From contig OZ014418.1 of the NCBI GenBank assembly GCA_963965975.1, positions 5,406,775 through 5,470,774 on the forward strand: a stretch of DNA of 64,000 bases, given 5' to 3'. The translations under genes were made by a program, and so were the position numbers. The notes beneath the pieces were generated by a model. That model was not told the origin of the DNA, did not search any database, and worked only from the letters and a program-made list of their open reading frames with translations. How positions within the stretch are numbered: the first letter of the stretch is position 1; each line of letters opens with the position of its first letter. Positions 32,486 through 50,674 of the stretch are shown one piece after another. Origin of the DNA: Xestospongia bergquistia. Lineage: Eukaryota > Porifera > Demospongiae > Haplosclerida > Petrosiidae.

Positions 32486-33084
32486 AAAAATGAAGTTCTA
32501 CTAAAAAATATGCAGTTGTTTCAGTTGAAGATTGAAATGCTACATAATGTCTGGAGATATACTTACACACTCCATCCTCCACACATCTTGATGGTCACGA
32601 TAGGAATAGATACAAAAGCATAAACAGCTATTAGAACTTGTCCTGTTATAGCAAAGACACACAACCAATCATTTCCTAAATGAACTTTGGGTCCAGAGCG
32701 ACTGGAATCATAGCTTGCAAAGAGAATACACGATCCATAATCATTAGTAGTACCATATATGGTATCAGTTTGAATTGTTCTGTAGTTATGACAGAATGTG
32801 CTAAAGGAGACCACAGATATCACCAACAGCATGAAGAAAACCACACCCAAGAAAATAAAATTGCAACGAGAGATGTAATTTTCATTAATTCTCTTTACTT
32901 CACTTTTTGTTGTTTTTGGTGACTTTAAATCATCAAACTTTGATTCAGTAAGTGTTGGTTGTATTAAATCTACATATTTGGGGGCCTCTACATTTTCAGA
33001 CAATGGCAGTAACTTCAACATCTTTTCATCTTTAGATTTACTTTCTTCTATCAAGTCAGTCAATCTTTGTAGTTGTTGTATCAT
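31772..33084 (-). CDS. TMEM179-like protein A (complete, 4 exons)
   Basis: Exons 32567-33084, 32283-32426, 32068-32152 and 31772-31900 sum to 876 nt (291 aa) with consistent phases 2, 2 and 0. A hydrophilic N-terminal extension is followed by helix 1 (FIFLGVVFFMLLVISVVSF), a loop with GSCILFAS, helix 2, helix 3 (IAMILMMLLSFTSSIVISVG), a CEKY loop and helix 4 (AAWLGFGILLGVSIFNVV). The last two helices and the C-E loop agree with vertebrate TMEM179. The family is four-pass and of uncertain function. The 98-residue N-terminal extension is longer than in the sister genes. Intron 1 has a (CT)n tract as its polypyrimidine run. Confidence 0.85.
32429..32481. repeat. (AG)n microsatellite serving as a polypyrimidine tract
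   Basis: About 26 AG units on the plus strand read as (CT)n on the coding strand and end at the CTAG acceptor of exon 2 of gene A. Confidence 0.9.
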
Positions 33085-34706
33085 ACTACTACAGTTTTCA
33101 TAACAACTTCCTTACAGTGACAGACAGTGAACTATTGAACTATCATCACTTAAAAACAAAGTGTTATTTCAATGGAGCCACAGTTACCACAGCTTCATTT
33201 TATGATTAAGTAACGCCATTCTAAGAGAAGTTGAAAGAAATGAACATATCAAACCTAGTAAAGATTTGGTTATAAATAACATATAATATAGAATGTAACT
33301 CTAAAATAATCAATACCAAGTGATACAGTTCTATTTTTGGAATATACCTTGACATAATTAGACTATTGATATACTTTACAGATTACATTGAGGTATGCCA
33401 CACAGTATGTTATAATAAACTTCATTATTGCACTCTTAGTATATCAAGAGTGCACTAGCAGTACAAAATGTGACAGTGAAATATGATCTAAATCATTAGT
33501 GGATAACACATAGTACACGCTAATGACACTATCTAATTTAAACTTAACCTCTGACTCACAGGATAGGAATATGTTAGAGGATTATGGTTTACAGTTTATC
33601 TTACAAATCTGCTTAGAATATAAGCTAAGTAAATTGCTAGCATATCAGGAAAGTAGTAACTAGTATTCTCATAAAAAGTAAATGACATTTTTCACAGTCC
33701 ACATCACACATACTTGTATGTTATTAATAAATGCTTGCACAAGTATTTTCTAACTATAACAAAATATTAGAACAATAGAAAATGACCTTACGATAGTAAA
33801 CCACTATGTGATAAGGCTTACAAAGAGTATTGAAGTTACAAGGCCATGCCCAATTTATATTAATGACATTTTCATAATGGAAATTTCACAAAAATACTGT
33901 CAAAATCAAATTGGAACAAATTTAATAGAACAAAATGTCTCCTTTCGTACTTAATTCTTGAATGGAAATCAGAACGTTTGATTTATAGTTGTATTACAGT
34001 AATATGATAAATCTCAGAATTATATTAGAAGTACTTTGAGATACAAAAAGAAAGAAAATGGTCTACTGCTAAATTATGACATGCTATTTGTGTCAAAATT
34101 AAATATTGCAATAATGGGAGTGACTCACTACTGGCTGTGCATCATAGACCTACAATATACAACTGAAATCAGGAATCCAATGAAACTAGAAACACTTTAC
34201 TGACGCATGGCTAGTGGCACTCATGCTCTGCAATGTATTAAGTAAAAATAGAGAAAATAACATTGAATTGGAATATCTACCTTTGACTTTTATACTCACA
34301 CATTTAAGGCTAGGTCTTGGGGTGGAGTGTAGTAACAATATAAACATCCAATTACCATGTGAAAACCACTGCTATTATTGCAATATTAATTTGGACACAA
34401 ACCACATGCCATATAAAATTTATGGAGCAATGCTACTATGTCAAAATGTGCAAAAATTAGCTTCTGTTGCATTAAACAAACTCCATAGCATCAGACCCTC
34501 CTTGTTTCTACATGTATCATAAGGAAAAGTCAGAGAATCTCTTTAAGATACATAAGACATTTATTTTTATAAGATAATTCAACTACTATAATCTTCAAGC
34601 CAAACGTTTAGCAAGGGGAGGGAACAACCTATTAGTATGACATCAGAAACCACAGAAGTAATTCTTTAGTATAAAGCTTAATACGGTAAATTTAGGTTAC
34701 ACTTAC
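33085..34706. other. AT-rich intergenic region
   Basis: No exon supported. A 102-codon plus-strand frame near 34214-34522 lacks domain, membrane or splice evidence. The region may contain the promoter of gene A and downstream exons of the minus-strand transcript starting at 34781. Confidence 0.45.
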
Positions 34707-34781
34707 ATGAATGTCTTTATACCATAGATTTCTTGTAAGTCTTCCTACTTGGTAGTACATTGGAACTCTAGTATCGCCCAT
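34707..34781 (-). CDS. Putative first exon of an unknown minus-strand gene
   Basis: The ATG at 34779-34781 is followed by 25 codons (MGDTRVPMYYQVG...WYKDIH) and a strong donor, GTAAGTGT. It lies head to head with photolyase across a 191-bp GC-richer segment. The next exon was not identified: one acceptor near 34630 would add only a few codons. Family unrecognised. Confidence 0.35.
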
Positions 34782-34972
34782 CACTGATGACTGCTCTTCC
34801 TTACCGCGCCTCTTTGCTAAACATGGGGGTTTGGCGCGAAATTCTGTGCGTGTCACTAATGGGTGTGTCATAGAGTGAACCGAAGGTGTGACTAACAATG
34901 GCAGACTCAGCATAGTCAGCAAACAGTCGATTACATGAAAGCCACTCCCATTACTGCAATATTCCCATATTG
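34782..34972. promoter_or_regulatory. Likely divergent promoter with E2F-type site
   Basis: The segment between the divergent start codons is locally GC-richer. It contains TTTGGCGCGAAA at 34830-34841, a complete match to the E2F/DP consensus TTTSGCGCSAAA. E2F factors drive S-phase and DNA-repair genes, which fits photolyase. Activity is inferred from the motif alone. Confidence 0.55.
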
Positions 34973-37900
34973 ATGGCTGATATCCACAATTCCCTCAAAA
35001 TTGGAAACTTGTTTCATATGAGACGATGTCGTCTGTTATCAGCATCAGAGCATACAAGAAATGAAGTCAATGGCCCCATATTGTATTGGATGTCAAGAGA
35101 TCAGAGAGTACAAGGTTCAGAATACATGTAATATATACAATCTTTATTATCCCATCTACCAGATAATTGGAGTCTGGTGTATGCACAACAGTTAGCATTA
35201 AAGCACAATGTCCCATTGATAGCAGGTTTTTGTTTAGTACCAAAATTCCTGGATGCTACTTGGAGGCAGTATAGTTTTATGTTGAGGGGGTTACAGGAAG
35301 TTGAGAAGGTGAGAATAAAGTTATATACTTTACGAATGTGATCTACCAAATACCAACTTTTGGAATGCAATGTCCAAAACCTTTGGTTTAGAGATATGGC
35401 TACTATTTTTTAGGTTAAGGTATTAGCTTAGGGTCTTTAATTTTAAGAATCTTAGTGTTTTGATGTTAGAGTTAATTGACATTTTCATAAGTTAACAATA
35501 TGAGTATTCGTATTATAAGAGTTGAAAATCTGAGATAAAATGATAGAGACTACAAGAATTTCTTTTAATCATTGTAGCAAATAATATAAAGATATCATTG
35601 AGGGTATTTTTATATTTATTAAACTAGTAACACTAAACCTTAAACATTAACAATACATATTAAATATTAACTTATTGCTGGATGAAATACAAGTCTCTAA
35701 TCCCATTTTTGATAAATACATATTACAACAGTTAGTAGGATCTGATACTTCTTGTAGTCATATTGATAATGAGAATTTATAAATAATCAGATGATTTATT
35801 TCTTATAGGGACTTACCCTTTTGAAAATACCTTTTCACTTGTTTGTTGGATTAGCTCAAAATTGTCTTCCATCTTTTGTTGAAAAAGAAGGAGTGTCTGT
35901 TGTGGTGTGCGATTTTTCTCCATTAAGAGTTCCCCTTGGCTGGGTCAAGAACACTGCTAATGAACTAGATAAAAGGGTCATCCCCTTAATTCAAGTAATT
36001 ATCCAATTAAAATATATGCTATTTGATATTTTTATTATTCAATTTTTATTAGAGACAGTGTGAACTTTACTATTATTATATTAGTAATACTATAGTAATA
36101 ATAATATGTAGCTATACACACTAGAAAGAGGAACTACCTATATTTATTTCAGATACTGAAAAATCATTTCCCATTTGTTGTACTATGCTATTAAATTAAA
36201 TATTTTACATTAGTTACTACTATAATATTTTCATTGCTATTATATTGTCATTTAGGTTGATGCTCATAATATTATTCCTGTCTGGGTGTCATCAGAGAAA
36301 CAAGAATATGCAGCCAGAACAATTCGAAATAAAATACACAAAGTTTTACCAGAATATCTCACAGACTTTCCTGCAATTGTTGAACACCCTTATAATGAGT
36401 CTCTATCAATTGATGTAAGTTAAAGGAAGTATTATTTATATAATGTGTAATTATAAACTTATGATCTTTAAATTAGATATATAAAGTTACACTGTGCTTA
36501 CTAATTGTGTAGTTCTTTTCTTAGGCTGTAGATTGGTCAGCTGCCTTTCAGAGTCTAGAGGTAGACAAAAGTGTAAAAGAAGTGGATTGGGCTACTCCTG
36601 GTACAGTAGCAGGTCTACAAATGTTGGAAGAGTTTTGTGAAAAGAGACTCAAGTCTTTTGCTGCACTACGTAATGATCCTAATGCTAATGGTCTCAGTAA
36701 CTTGTCTCCGTGGTTTCATTTTGGTAAGTGGAAGGAATAATATCATTGTTGTATTCAATATGTGTAGTTTATTCTTACATGTAGCTGTTCAAGTGAAATT
36801 TGTTATGAATTGAAATGTGCTGTTTTGATTTGTTAAATGAGCAATCTTCATTGCTATGCCTGATTCAATATTCAGTAATATTAAATTACTTACTAAAAGT
36901 TGTTTAAATCATTACACATAAATGATGAGCTTAATAAACTGATAATCATTTTATTCTTATTGACTTGTTTTAAGGTCAATTGAGTATACAACGGAGTATT
37001 CTGCGAGTGAAACAGTTCAGTTCACAATTTTCCACTAGTGTCTCATCATTCATTGAAGAAGCTGTTGTTAGGAGAGAATTAGCTGACAATTTCTGTTTTT
37101 ATAATAAAAATTATGACAACATTAGTGGTGCTCCAGCTTGGGCTCAAGAAACACTGAAGTAAGATATCTAATGATGTTAATATAATTCATAATATATCAG
37201 AGTTCATTGGAAGGACAAACGAGAATATGTCTATTCACAAGAACAATTTGAAACTTCTTCAACACATGATCCACTTTGGAATGCAGCACAAGTAAGTAAT
37301 GTAATATTGATATATCATATGATCTTGTATTTTGTGTTCAATGGGAGTATAATAGATATATTGCTTTATTTCTTACATGATTGCTTTGTGCTATCCTCTA
37401 GTTACAAATGGTACAGGAAGGTAAGATGCATGGATTTATGAGAATGTACTGGGCAAAGAAGATCTTAGAGTGGACAGAGTCACCAGAAGAAGCATTGAGA
37501 ATAGCTATTTATTTCAATGACAGATATGAACTTGATGGAAGAGATCCTAATGGCTATGTTGGTAAGAATTTATAGTTAACTTGACATGTGTTAATTTAGT
37601 GTCTTAAACTTTTAATGATGCTTGTTTAGAGACAAGTTAAATGGTCAGTCCTAACTTTTAAAGCACAGTAAAATAGTATTACATGAAACATTCAAATTAT
37701 GTTTGCGTGTTGTATGTTCTAAATACTTGAGTAAGACCATATTTTACAATGCATTTTGCCACTAAAGTTTCAGCCATAGTTCTATAGCTACTTTCAATGT
37801 GATCTTTCTTCTCTTATAGGTTGTATGTGGTCAATATGTGGTGTTCATGATCAAGGATGGGCTGAAAGGAAAGTATTTGGTAAAATACGTTATATGAATT

Positions 37901-38080
37901 ATGAAGGATGTAAAAGAAAATTTGATGTGAGTAAATATGAAAGAAAGTATACTCTGAGAAAAAGACAAGCAAGTCAGTGTTAATATTATTTGAAGTAAGT
38001 TTAATTCAGTATCATTCTTAGATGATGAAGATACAATTGGGATAAAGAAATACACAACAAAGAAGCGTAAAATATCTTGA
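34973..38080 (+). CDS. Class II CPD photolyase (10 exons)
   Basis: Exons 34973-35114, 35163-35308, 35809-35994, 36256-36414, 36525-36723, 36975-37158, 37201-37291, 37402-37561, 37820-37972 and 38022-38080 sum to 1479 nt (492 aa). The enzyme binds FAD and uses light to split cyclobutane pyrimidine dimers. Class II hallmarks in order: [64 protein letters not shown]; a [18 protein letters not shown] segment; and [20 protein letters not shown]. The start is the first ATG after an in-frame TAG. The tail ends KKRKIS, a possible nuclear signal. All catalytic regions look intact. Length and intron phases are consistent throughout. Confidence 0.95.
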
Positions 38081-38202
38081 CACAAAAGAGAGAACCTATT
38101 TAAGCTTTAATTTATCATTAGTTTAGTTGCATCTTATATATAAAAACTTTCAGCTGGTACATGATTAAAATTAGGGGGTGGGTTTTGAATATCAGCTTCA
38201 CA

Positions 38203-39733
38203 ATGGCTCTCAGCAAGGTCACCCCTCTGACTTTGCGAGACGGTCAGACAATTCCCATCTTTGGACTAGGAGTCTATCTAGCTAAGGCAAATGGAGAAAC
38301 AGAACAAGCTTGTCTCTGGGCTCTTAAACATGGCTACAGAATGATTGATACAGCAACTATTTACAGGTATATAATGACCTTATAATACATACATAGAAGA
38401 TGGTGGGTCAAACTGACTGATTAGATGTTGTCACTTCAACTTAATACCTGGTCTTAGAGTTAGCTTAAGCATGTGATTCATTGCTTTAGCTCATCAGATA
38501 ATCTATTCTTGTGTAGTTAGCCTTCTCCCCTGCATAAGAGAAATACAGGACCACATTTTAAGCCTTGATATTCTTCATATACAATGTAGATTCCTTTTGT
38601 TGAAAAATGTTGCTTATTACCAGAAGATGTCCATCAAATGTTATGATATTAGTTTGTGTTCAGTACACAAGCTTACCGTTATTATGTGATAATGATTTTA
38701 CTTAGGAATGAAGAAGAAGTTGGTAGGGCAATCCAAAAATGTGGTTTACCAAGAGACCAGCTCTATATATCTACTAAAGTAAGCTCTAACACAATATCAT
38801 TATTTATTGCTGAATTGTTTGTTAGCTCTGGAATAGTGACCATGGAAAAGAAAAAGCTGAAGCTGCTCTCAAAACCAGTCTTAGGAAGTAAGATGACAAG
38901 TACTTTGCTGTACCTTTTTAATAACCATACAAGTTTTATTTTGATATAAATGAGTACTAAACTCAAATATTTTAACACTGGTTATTTCTTAATAGATTGG
39001 GACTGGATTATGTCGACTTGTATTTAATGCATTCTCCAGCTGGTGGAGCAACTGTGGAGTCATGGAAGACAATGGTAGAACTAAAGAAGCAAGGCCTAGC
39101 AAAGTACATAATAGCATATTATATAGTTAATGAGTATTGCTCTCTTTAGATCTATTGGCGTGTCTAACTTTAATATCCATCATTTGGACAAGTTGATCGA
39201 AGCTACACCTGATGATATCCCTGCTGGTATATACTAAATAATATTATTTTCATTTATTCCTAATGTTCTATAGTAAATCAGATTGAACTTAGCCCCTATT
39301 TAACATGGGACAACTTGGTTGAATACTGCCAAAATAAAGACATTGTCATTCAAGCATATTCTCCTTTGACTAAAGGAGAAAAACTCCAAGATCCAAAGCT
39401 GGTTGCTATTGCAACAAAGTGAGTCTTCAAAATCATTTGTTGTGTTTAATATGTGAATTTTTAGATATAACAAGTCTCCTGCTCAAGTACTTATCAGGTG
39501 GTCCTTACAACGAGGTTTTGTATGTATACCAAAGAGTGTTAAAGAAGAGAGAATTGTTGAAAATGGAGATATTTTTGACTTTACTATTTCTGATGAAGAT
39601 ATGGCTACAATGGTGAGCAATATAGTTAAGTATGTTACAATGTTAAATGTGTCCCCTTTTACTTTTTTAGAATGGGTGGAACGAAGATCTGATTACTGGA
39701 TGGGATGTTATTAACAATCCATGGATACCTTAA
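38203..39733 (+). CDS. Aldo-keto reductase (8 exons)
   Basis: Exons 38203-38366, 38706-38778, 38826-38887, 38996-39103, 39150-39226, 39274-39418, 39465-39612 and 39671-39733 sum to 840 nt (279 aa). NADPH-dependent carbonyl reductase fold: GLGVYLA at the N-terminus and a visible catalytic tetrad, Asp and Tyr in MIDTATIYR|NEEEVG, Lys in LYISTK and His in DLYLMHSPAG. SIGVSNF, QIELSPYL, AYSPL and the nicotinamide-phosphate-binding IPKSV follow. It is shorter than vertebrate AKR1 (about 320 aa) and closer in size to diketogluconate-reductase-like members. The second in-frame ATG was chosen because homology starts there; an upstream ATG at 38161 would add 14 residues. Substrate unknown. Confidence 0.92.
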
Positions 39734-39966
39734 ACACTTAAACAACGTACTAACTTTTTATGATGCTTTAGATTTTTTATACATGCTATATGAAAACTTA
39801 GTTGATTTTTGGTGTGTTAGCTGTTATAGTTAATTTTCAATTAAACAAGATAAATATATTTTTTTCTAAATTAAATGTAGTTTATAACTAGTATGTTGGG
39901 GAAATACTTTCAAACGCAAATCTTAACATTTTAAAATACATTCAAAAAACTAATGAATTATTTTAT

Positions 39967-42570
39967 TTAATCTTTTTCTCTTTTTTCCTCTTTTTCTTCC
40001 CTTTTATGATCATTAATAGCTCTTTGGTAAGCTTCCTTTCTAGCCACACGAGCCTGTCTCTTCCCATAACAGTACATGATAACACAGATGATATAAAAAA
40101 TAGTGATACAAAACAACACACCAAATCCTAACCAAGCAGAGACCTAAAGAATAAATACATCAAAAGAAATAATTTGGGTCAAATAAACATAGTTAAAACA
40201 TAGTTAAGAAATTATTCATTGTCATTTTTCCATTAGCTGGCATTTTAAATTATAAAAAATGTTTTGCTTTTTGTCAACTTGTTTAACATATTGTTGGCTA
40301 GCAACCATATACCAGTATATTATGTTAAGACCTAACTTCAAACTTTAACTTAATGTGTCTTTAAAATAGATCGACCCAATGAAATAGTATTTCAAAGTAT
40401 TTATTGTGACAGTTTGTTATAATTACATATAGGAGAATGAAAGCAAATAGCATTCTAAAAGTAGTCAGCTGATATTGTAGATCAAATACATCTATTGGTA
40501 AGCTTTGAAAGTGTTATTCTCAAGTAATCAGTACAAAAATTGTTACTTACAAACAAAGTACATCAAATATATATGTTAACTTTCTTACAGCATGCATGAC
40601 AGTTTAAAATGGCCCTTGCCAGATTTTTAATCAGGTTGGCTGACTTTAGAATGGGCAAAGCAGTTTTTAGTAGTATATAGTAGTATAATGTCATCATGAA
40701 GATATTACCTCAGCAACTTGTATGTCCTTATAGAAGTATACATTACCAATAGGAACATCAGCACAACTATAGAAGAGTAAAACACAAGAGCTAAATATAA
40801 CATAAAGTAATTATTACTATCATAATTGCCGAGTGCCTTAGCACAAGGCAACTAATCTGACAGCACAGTTACCTTAGTTTTTATGTGTGTGGGTGTGGGG
40901 TTTGGTCATGTTTAGGAATGCGATAATTGCTTTACTGGAACCATATAAGAGCATATTTTAGTTGTGTCAGGAAAAAAAATATTTGATACTTAGCGATCAA
41001 AGAAACTTGAAGAAACCATTTTAATAGTTTCATATTATCACACATGATCTTTTAATGTGATTTCATTCACCTAATGTTCATTGAGTATGAATGGCCATTA
41101 GAAACAAATTCAATACATATTATATGACTAGTGTGAGCACCTCTAATAGTATATAGACACAGTTGTTTTTACCTTGTCAACACTCAAGGATACATATCTG
41201 CTTAACATTTGCTATATCATACACATACATAATAGTTATTTATTAAGGAAACATATTATTATAATTATAACTTACTTTCTGGTAGTAAACTCGCCTTTGA
41301 GATGACTACATGTAAGGCTCCGTCCAACACTGATAACAACACAGGTACTGAATGAGAGTAGTATCATGATTATTACTGCTATCAACTCAAAAATTAAGAA
41401 ACAGCTGATCCTAAATAAATGAAAAAAGTGCTCTTCATTTAGCCATAAAGTAATATTGATTATACCAGTTTAAAACTGGTACATGTATTTTTTTGGTACA
41501 TGTATGGTTTCAATTCCCTAACAAGAAGGAATACTTGTATGTATGAAGACCAATATGTGTATATAAATCCACAGAATATATATATATACTACATCTTTTA
41601 TTGACAAAATATTGACTATACATTGCAGTGGTACCAAAATAATGTATTAGAACAACAATTATAACTTTTCTGAGTCATACAACAAAATTTTTCCATAAAA
41701 AAGTAAACAATATAAAGAAATCTTGATAGCTAGTATTTTTTGGCTGCTCTAGAATTGCTAGAGGTAGTGCTCTCTTTGTGTATCTCTAGCAATTTCACAG
41801 TAGCCAAAAACAAACACCAGCAATTTATACTACTGTTATGTCTATGGAAAGAGACTGTTATGTAATAATGAAATGTTGTAGTAATTTGATTTTTTGTGCC
41901 TTGTACAATTGCAATATTGTTAGAGTCACTTGTTAATATAATATACCTTCCTTCTATAGTATTAGTATTGAAACTCTAAAGTGTCCATAGTACATCTTTG
42001 TTCAACTTTTAACTTAACCCTAACTCTAACAAGTTAAAAATACACTTAAATTATAAGGGACATGCTTTATAGTCACTGTTCTGACAATGTGTACCATCAT
42101 ACATAGAAAACTGAGCCATATTGGCCTAGCAATAAGTGTAAAGTTAACAACAACATCAAATTGCTTTATCAAGTATCGCACACTTACATGCTCCACCCTC
42201 CACATATCTTGATGATCATAACAGCAATAGATACAAGAGCATAAACAGCTATAACAACTTCTCCTCCAATAGCTAAACGACAGGTGCCATCACCTCCCAA
42301 TTGAGTAGTGGAATCTGCATTGAGTATGCACGTGCCAGATGTGGTTTGATCTTGAATTTTTCTGTAGTTATGAGAGAATGCACTAAAAGAGACTAAGGAC
42401 AAGACAAATAGCACAAAGAAGGCCAGAGCTAGTACGGCATTAAAGAAACGGGAGGCAACTCGTTTTGGCTTTTTAGGTTTCTTCACTTCCTTCCTTATAC
42501 CGCCATCATCTGATTCTAACACTGGCGAACTCAAAGTCTCATTTTCTTCATCACTTTCTCCCATGATCAC
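39967..42570 (-). CDS. TMEM179-like protein D (complete, 4 exons)
   Basis: Exons 42188-42570, 41276-41410, 40709-40766 and 39967-40143 sum to 753 nt (250 aa), with the same 2, 2, 0 phases as genes A and B. The N-terminus is acidic then Lys-rich (VKKPKKPKRVASRFF). Then come helix 1, a loop with GTCILNAD, helix 2 ending IKICGGWSM, helix 3 (IAVIIMILLSFSTCVVISVG), a short CADVP loop, helix 4 (SAWLGFGVLFCITIFYIICV) and a Lys/Glu-rich tail. AATAAA overlaps the stop codon. It is divergently paired with the ABCC transporter and is the parent of the partial copies at 54.3 and 63.1-63.8 kb. Confidence 0.87.
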
Positions 42571-42761
42571 GGAAAGGTCTTTGCTCCTTTTAAAGTCTAA
42601 CTTGTACGTAAGGGTTTAGTGGGTGGGATCAACCTTTTAGTATAGACTAAGTGACGTCATGTAGTGTACAGTGGTCTTATATAGCTACTAGCTAGCTAGC
42701 CACTCCTTCAAAGTTATTAAACAATCACAATACATTTCCTTGTAACTCTGTGTTTCTAGTC
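42571..42761. promoter_or_regulatory. Divergent promoter of TMEM179-like D and ABCC transporter, with CRE palindrome
   Basis: A 191-bp gap separates the divergent start codons. TGACGTCA at 42652-42659 is the full CREB/ATF palindrome. It is conserved at 63865-63872 in unit 3, and the whole promoter is missing from unit 2. Confidence 0.55.
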
Positions 42762-48634
<5,873 letters not shown>

Positions 48635-50565
48635 ATCGTTTAGACACAATCCTGATTAATATAAATTATTAATAATAATTTTATTTATGCATATAATTAA
48701 TACTTATAGTTATTGGTAGTTATTAAGAGACCATAAAACACAGTACATTGCAATTATTTAATCATAATCATAATTATTTTTCACGTTTTGAGGGCGTATT
48801 CCTTTAATTCCTATTGAGTAGATACAAATGTTTTATAAATGTAGTAGACCTGTCAATATTTGGGCTGATGTATGCAATTATATACTTTAGCTATATGATG
48901 TATTAAGCATATGCATTTGTGGCCATATATGCCTGAGCATATTTGTTTTAACTGACTGTTCTTGTTTTGGAGTAGAGAATTATATCCAGTAATGGGTTAG
49001 TATACTGCCAATGCTATTAGAATGATGAGTACTCCAGAAGTATATATATGTATAACAAGAAGAAAGATATTAATGTATGTATACTTTATTATGTTGTTAT
49101 TGGAAAGGTCAAGACTAAGTGAATTTGTTCATCTCCTAGATGATATCAACTTATCAGGATCATTAAAAGCTGTATTGAAACTATGCCAAGAGATGGAACA
49201 CAATAATTATAACAATTGAAGGTCCTATAGTGAACCATTATTCAACAGCACTGAAGATTTGAGAATCTTTAGCAAAAACAGAAAACCAACAATATGTTTA
49301 CTTTATAATTGATGCACTGTACAAACAAGATTCTTTGCACTTTTATATAATAATAATAAAAATCACAAAACAAATTTGTATGAATATTGATAACATCACT
49401 TTAACCCTGGTAGAGATAATTATGGTTGCAGTGTGCACCACATGTTTACTTAAAATAGTAACACACAGTCACTAGTTACTAACATAAGGCTAGGATGGTT
49501 TAGTGTTTAGGCAAAATATAATATAATTCATTGATCTATTGACACATACTTCGTTGATGACATAATTTAGTGATTATTTTACTAATCTCCATTGTTCATT
49601 GAATACAATAAAAGTTATAACTTTAAGTCAATGAAATATTAACAAACATTCCTCATGTCTAGATGTTAGTCACCATATCATCCAAATTGTACTACATAAA
49701 TAAATTATTCCTAACTAAGAATGAAGAATGAAAAATAGGAAACAAGAACATTTTCTCTTATTGGATGAAAGGTATTCTTATAAGCAGAATGTTATATCTA
49801 TAGATCAACCTAATATTGAAGAATAAAACATGCTAATTAGCATGTTTAGTCAATGTATATATAGTGTACATTTGGTGTTCCATAATAGGCAATTATTTTA
49901 ACATTAGGATATAGCAGACAGGAGAGTTACATTAGGTGACAGGGCTATTTATTTAAAGAAGTGGACAGTAGGACTACATTACACTAGTCAATAGGAAGGA
50001 CACATACAATGGATAGGACAGTTACATTAGGTGACAGGGAAGAGGAGTAAAGAAACAGGTGTGGAACACTGATCACTTACAAAGTATTAAATCCAATATT
50101 TGGGAACAAGAGCTGGCTCCTTGTGCAATGTAACTGACTAAAGACATAGCCAGGAATGTAATGAACAGTACATATATCACAGATGGGCATTGCTTAGAAG
50201 AATAGACCACTTTGTACATATTACAGACTCTAAGACATAAATGAAAGGGAATACTCCATTTATATAGTACATACACATGGTCAGTTATATGAAGCCTAAT
50301 TTAGAAGGAAACAAGTATAGTGTCACAGTGCCATTATATTGTATTGAGAGTAACGTAATGCAATGTTTATTGTGAACAACGAGTTTTTTATTTAAAGCAG
50401 CCAGGTCAGTTGCAGATGATTAAATTGAAAACTCAAGTGTTAACTGAATCTTTTAAATATAATTTCCAGAGTTCTCATATGTAAGAAAATTATGATTTTA
50501 AAGAATAAATTTAGTAGTTTGCTGTTGGAATTAGTGAAATATTATAATAATATTATATAGTAGTA

Positions 50566-50603
<38 letters not shown>

Positions 50604-50674
50604 TATGAAGTTTATATTCTCATCTAATAAATGGCTCATTATAAATAGAGGGCGGTGGTTTCATAGGCTACGAA
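48635..50674. other. Non-coding 3' flank of ABCC copy 1, shared with unit 2
   Basis: Bases 48635-49870 are closely matched by about 60214-61735 in unit 2, where a ~300-bp extra segment interrupts the match. A 65-codon frame at 49022-49219 (LVHLLDDIN-like) is not conserved as a frame in the second copy, so it is not called. From 49870 to 50674 nothing is recognised except a (TA)n run near 50574-50597. Confidence 0.55.

Noticed and set aside
34214-34522. 102-codon plus-strand open frame
   Set aside because: No conserved features and no neighbouring splice-compatible exons; it looks like chance in an intergenic stretch.
49022-49219. 65-codon frame with LVHLLDDIN-like text
   Set aside because: The homologous region in unit 2 does not keep the frame, so selection on a protein is unlikely.
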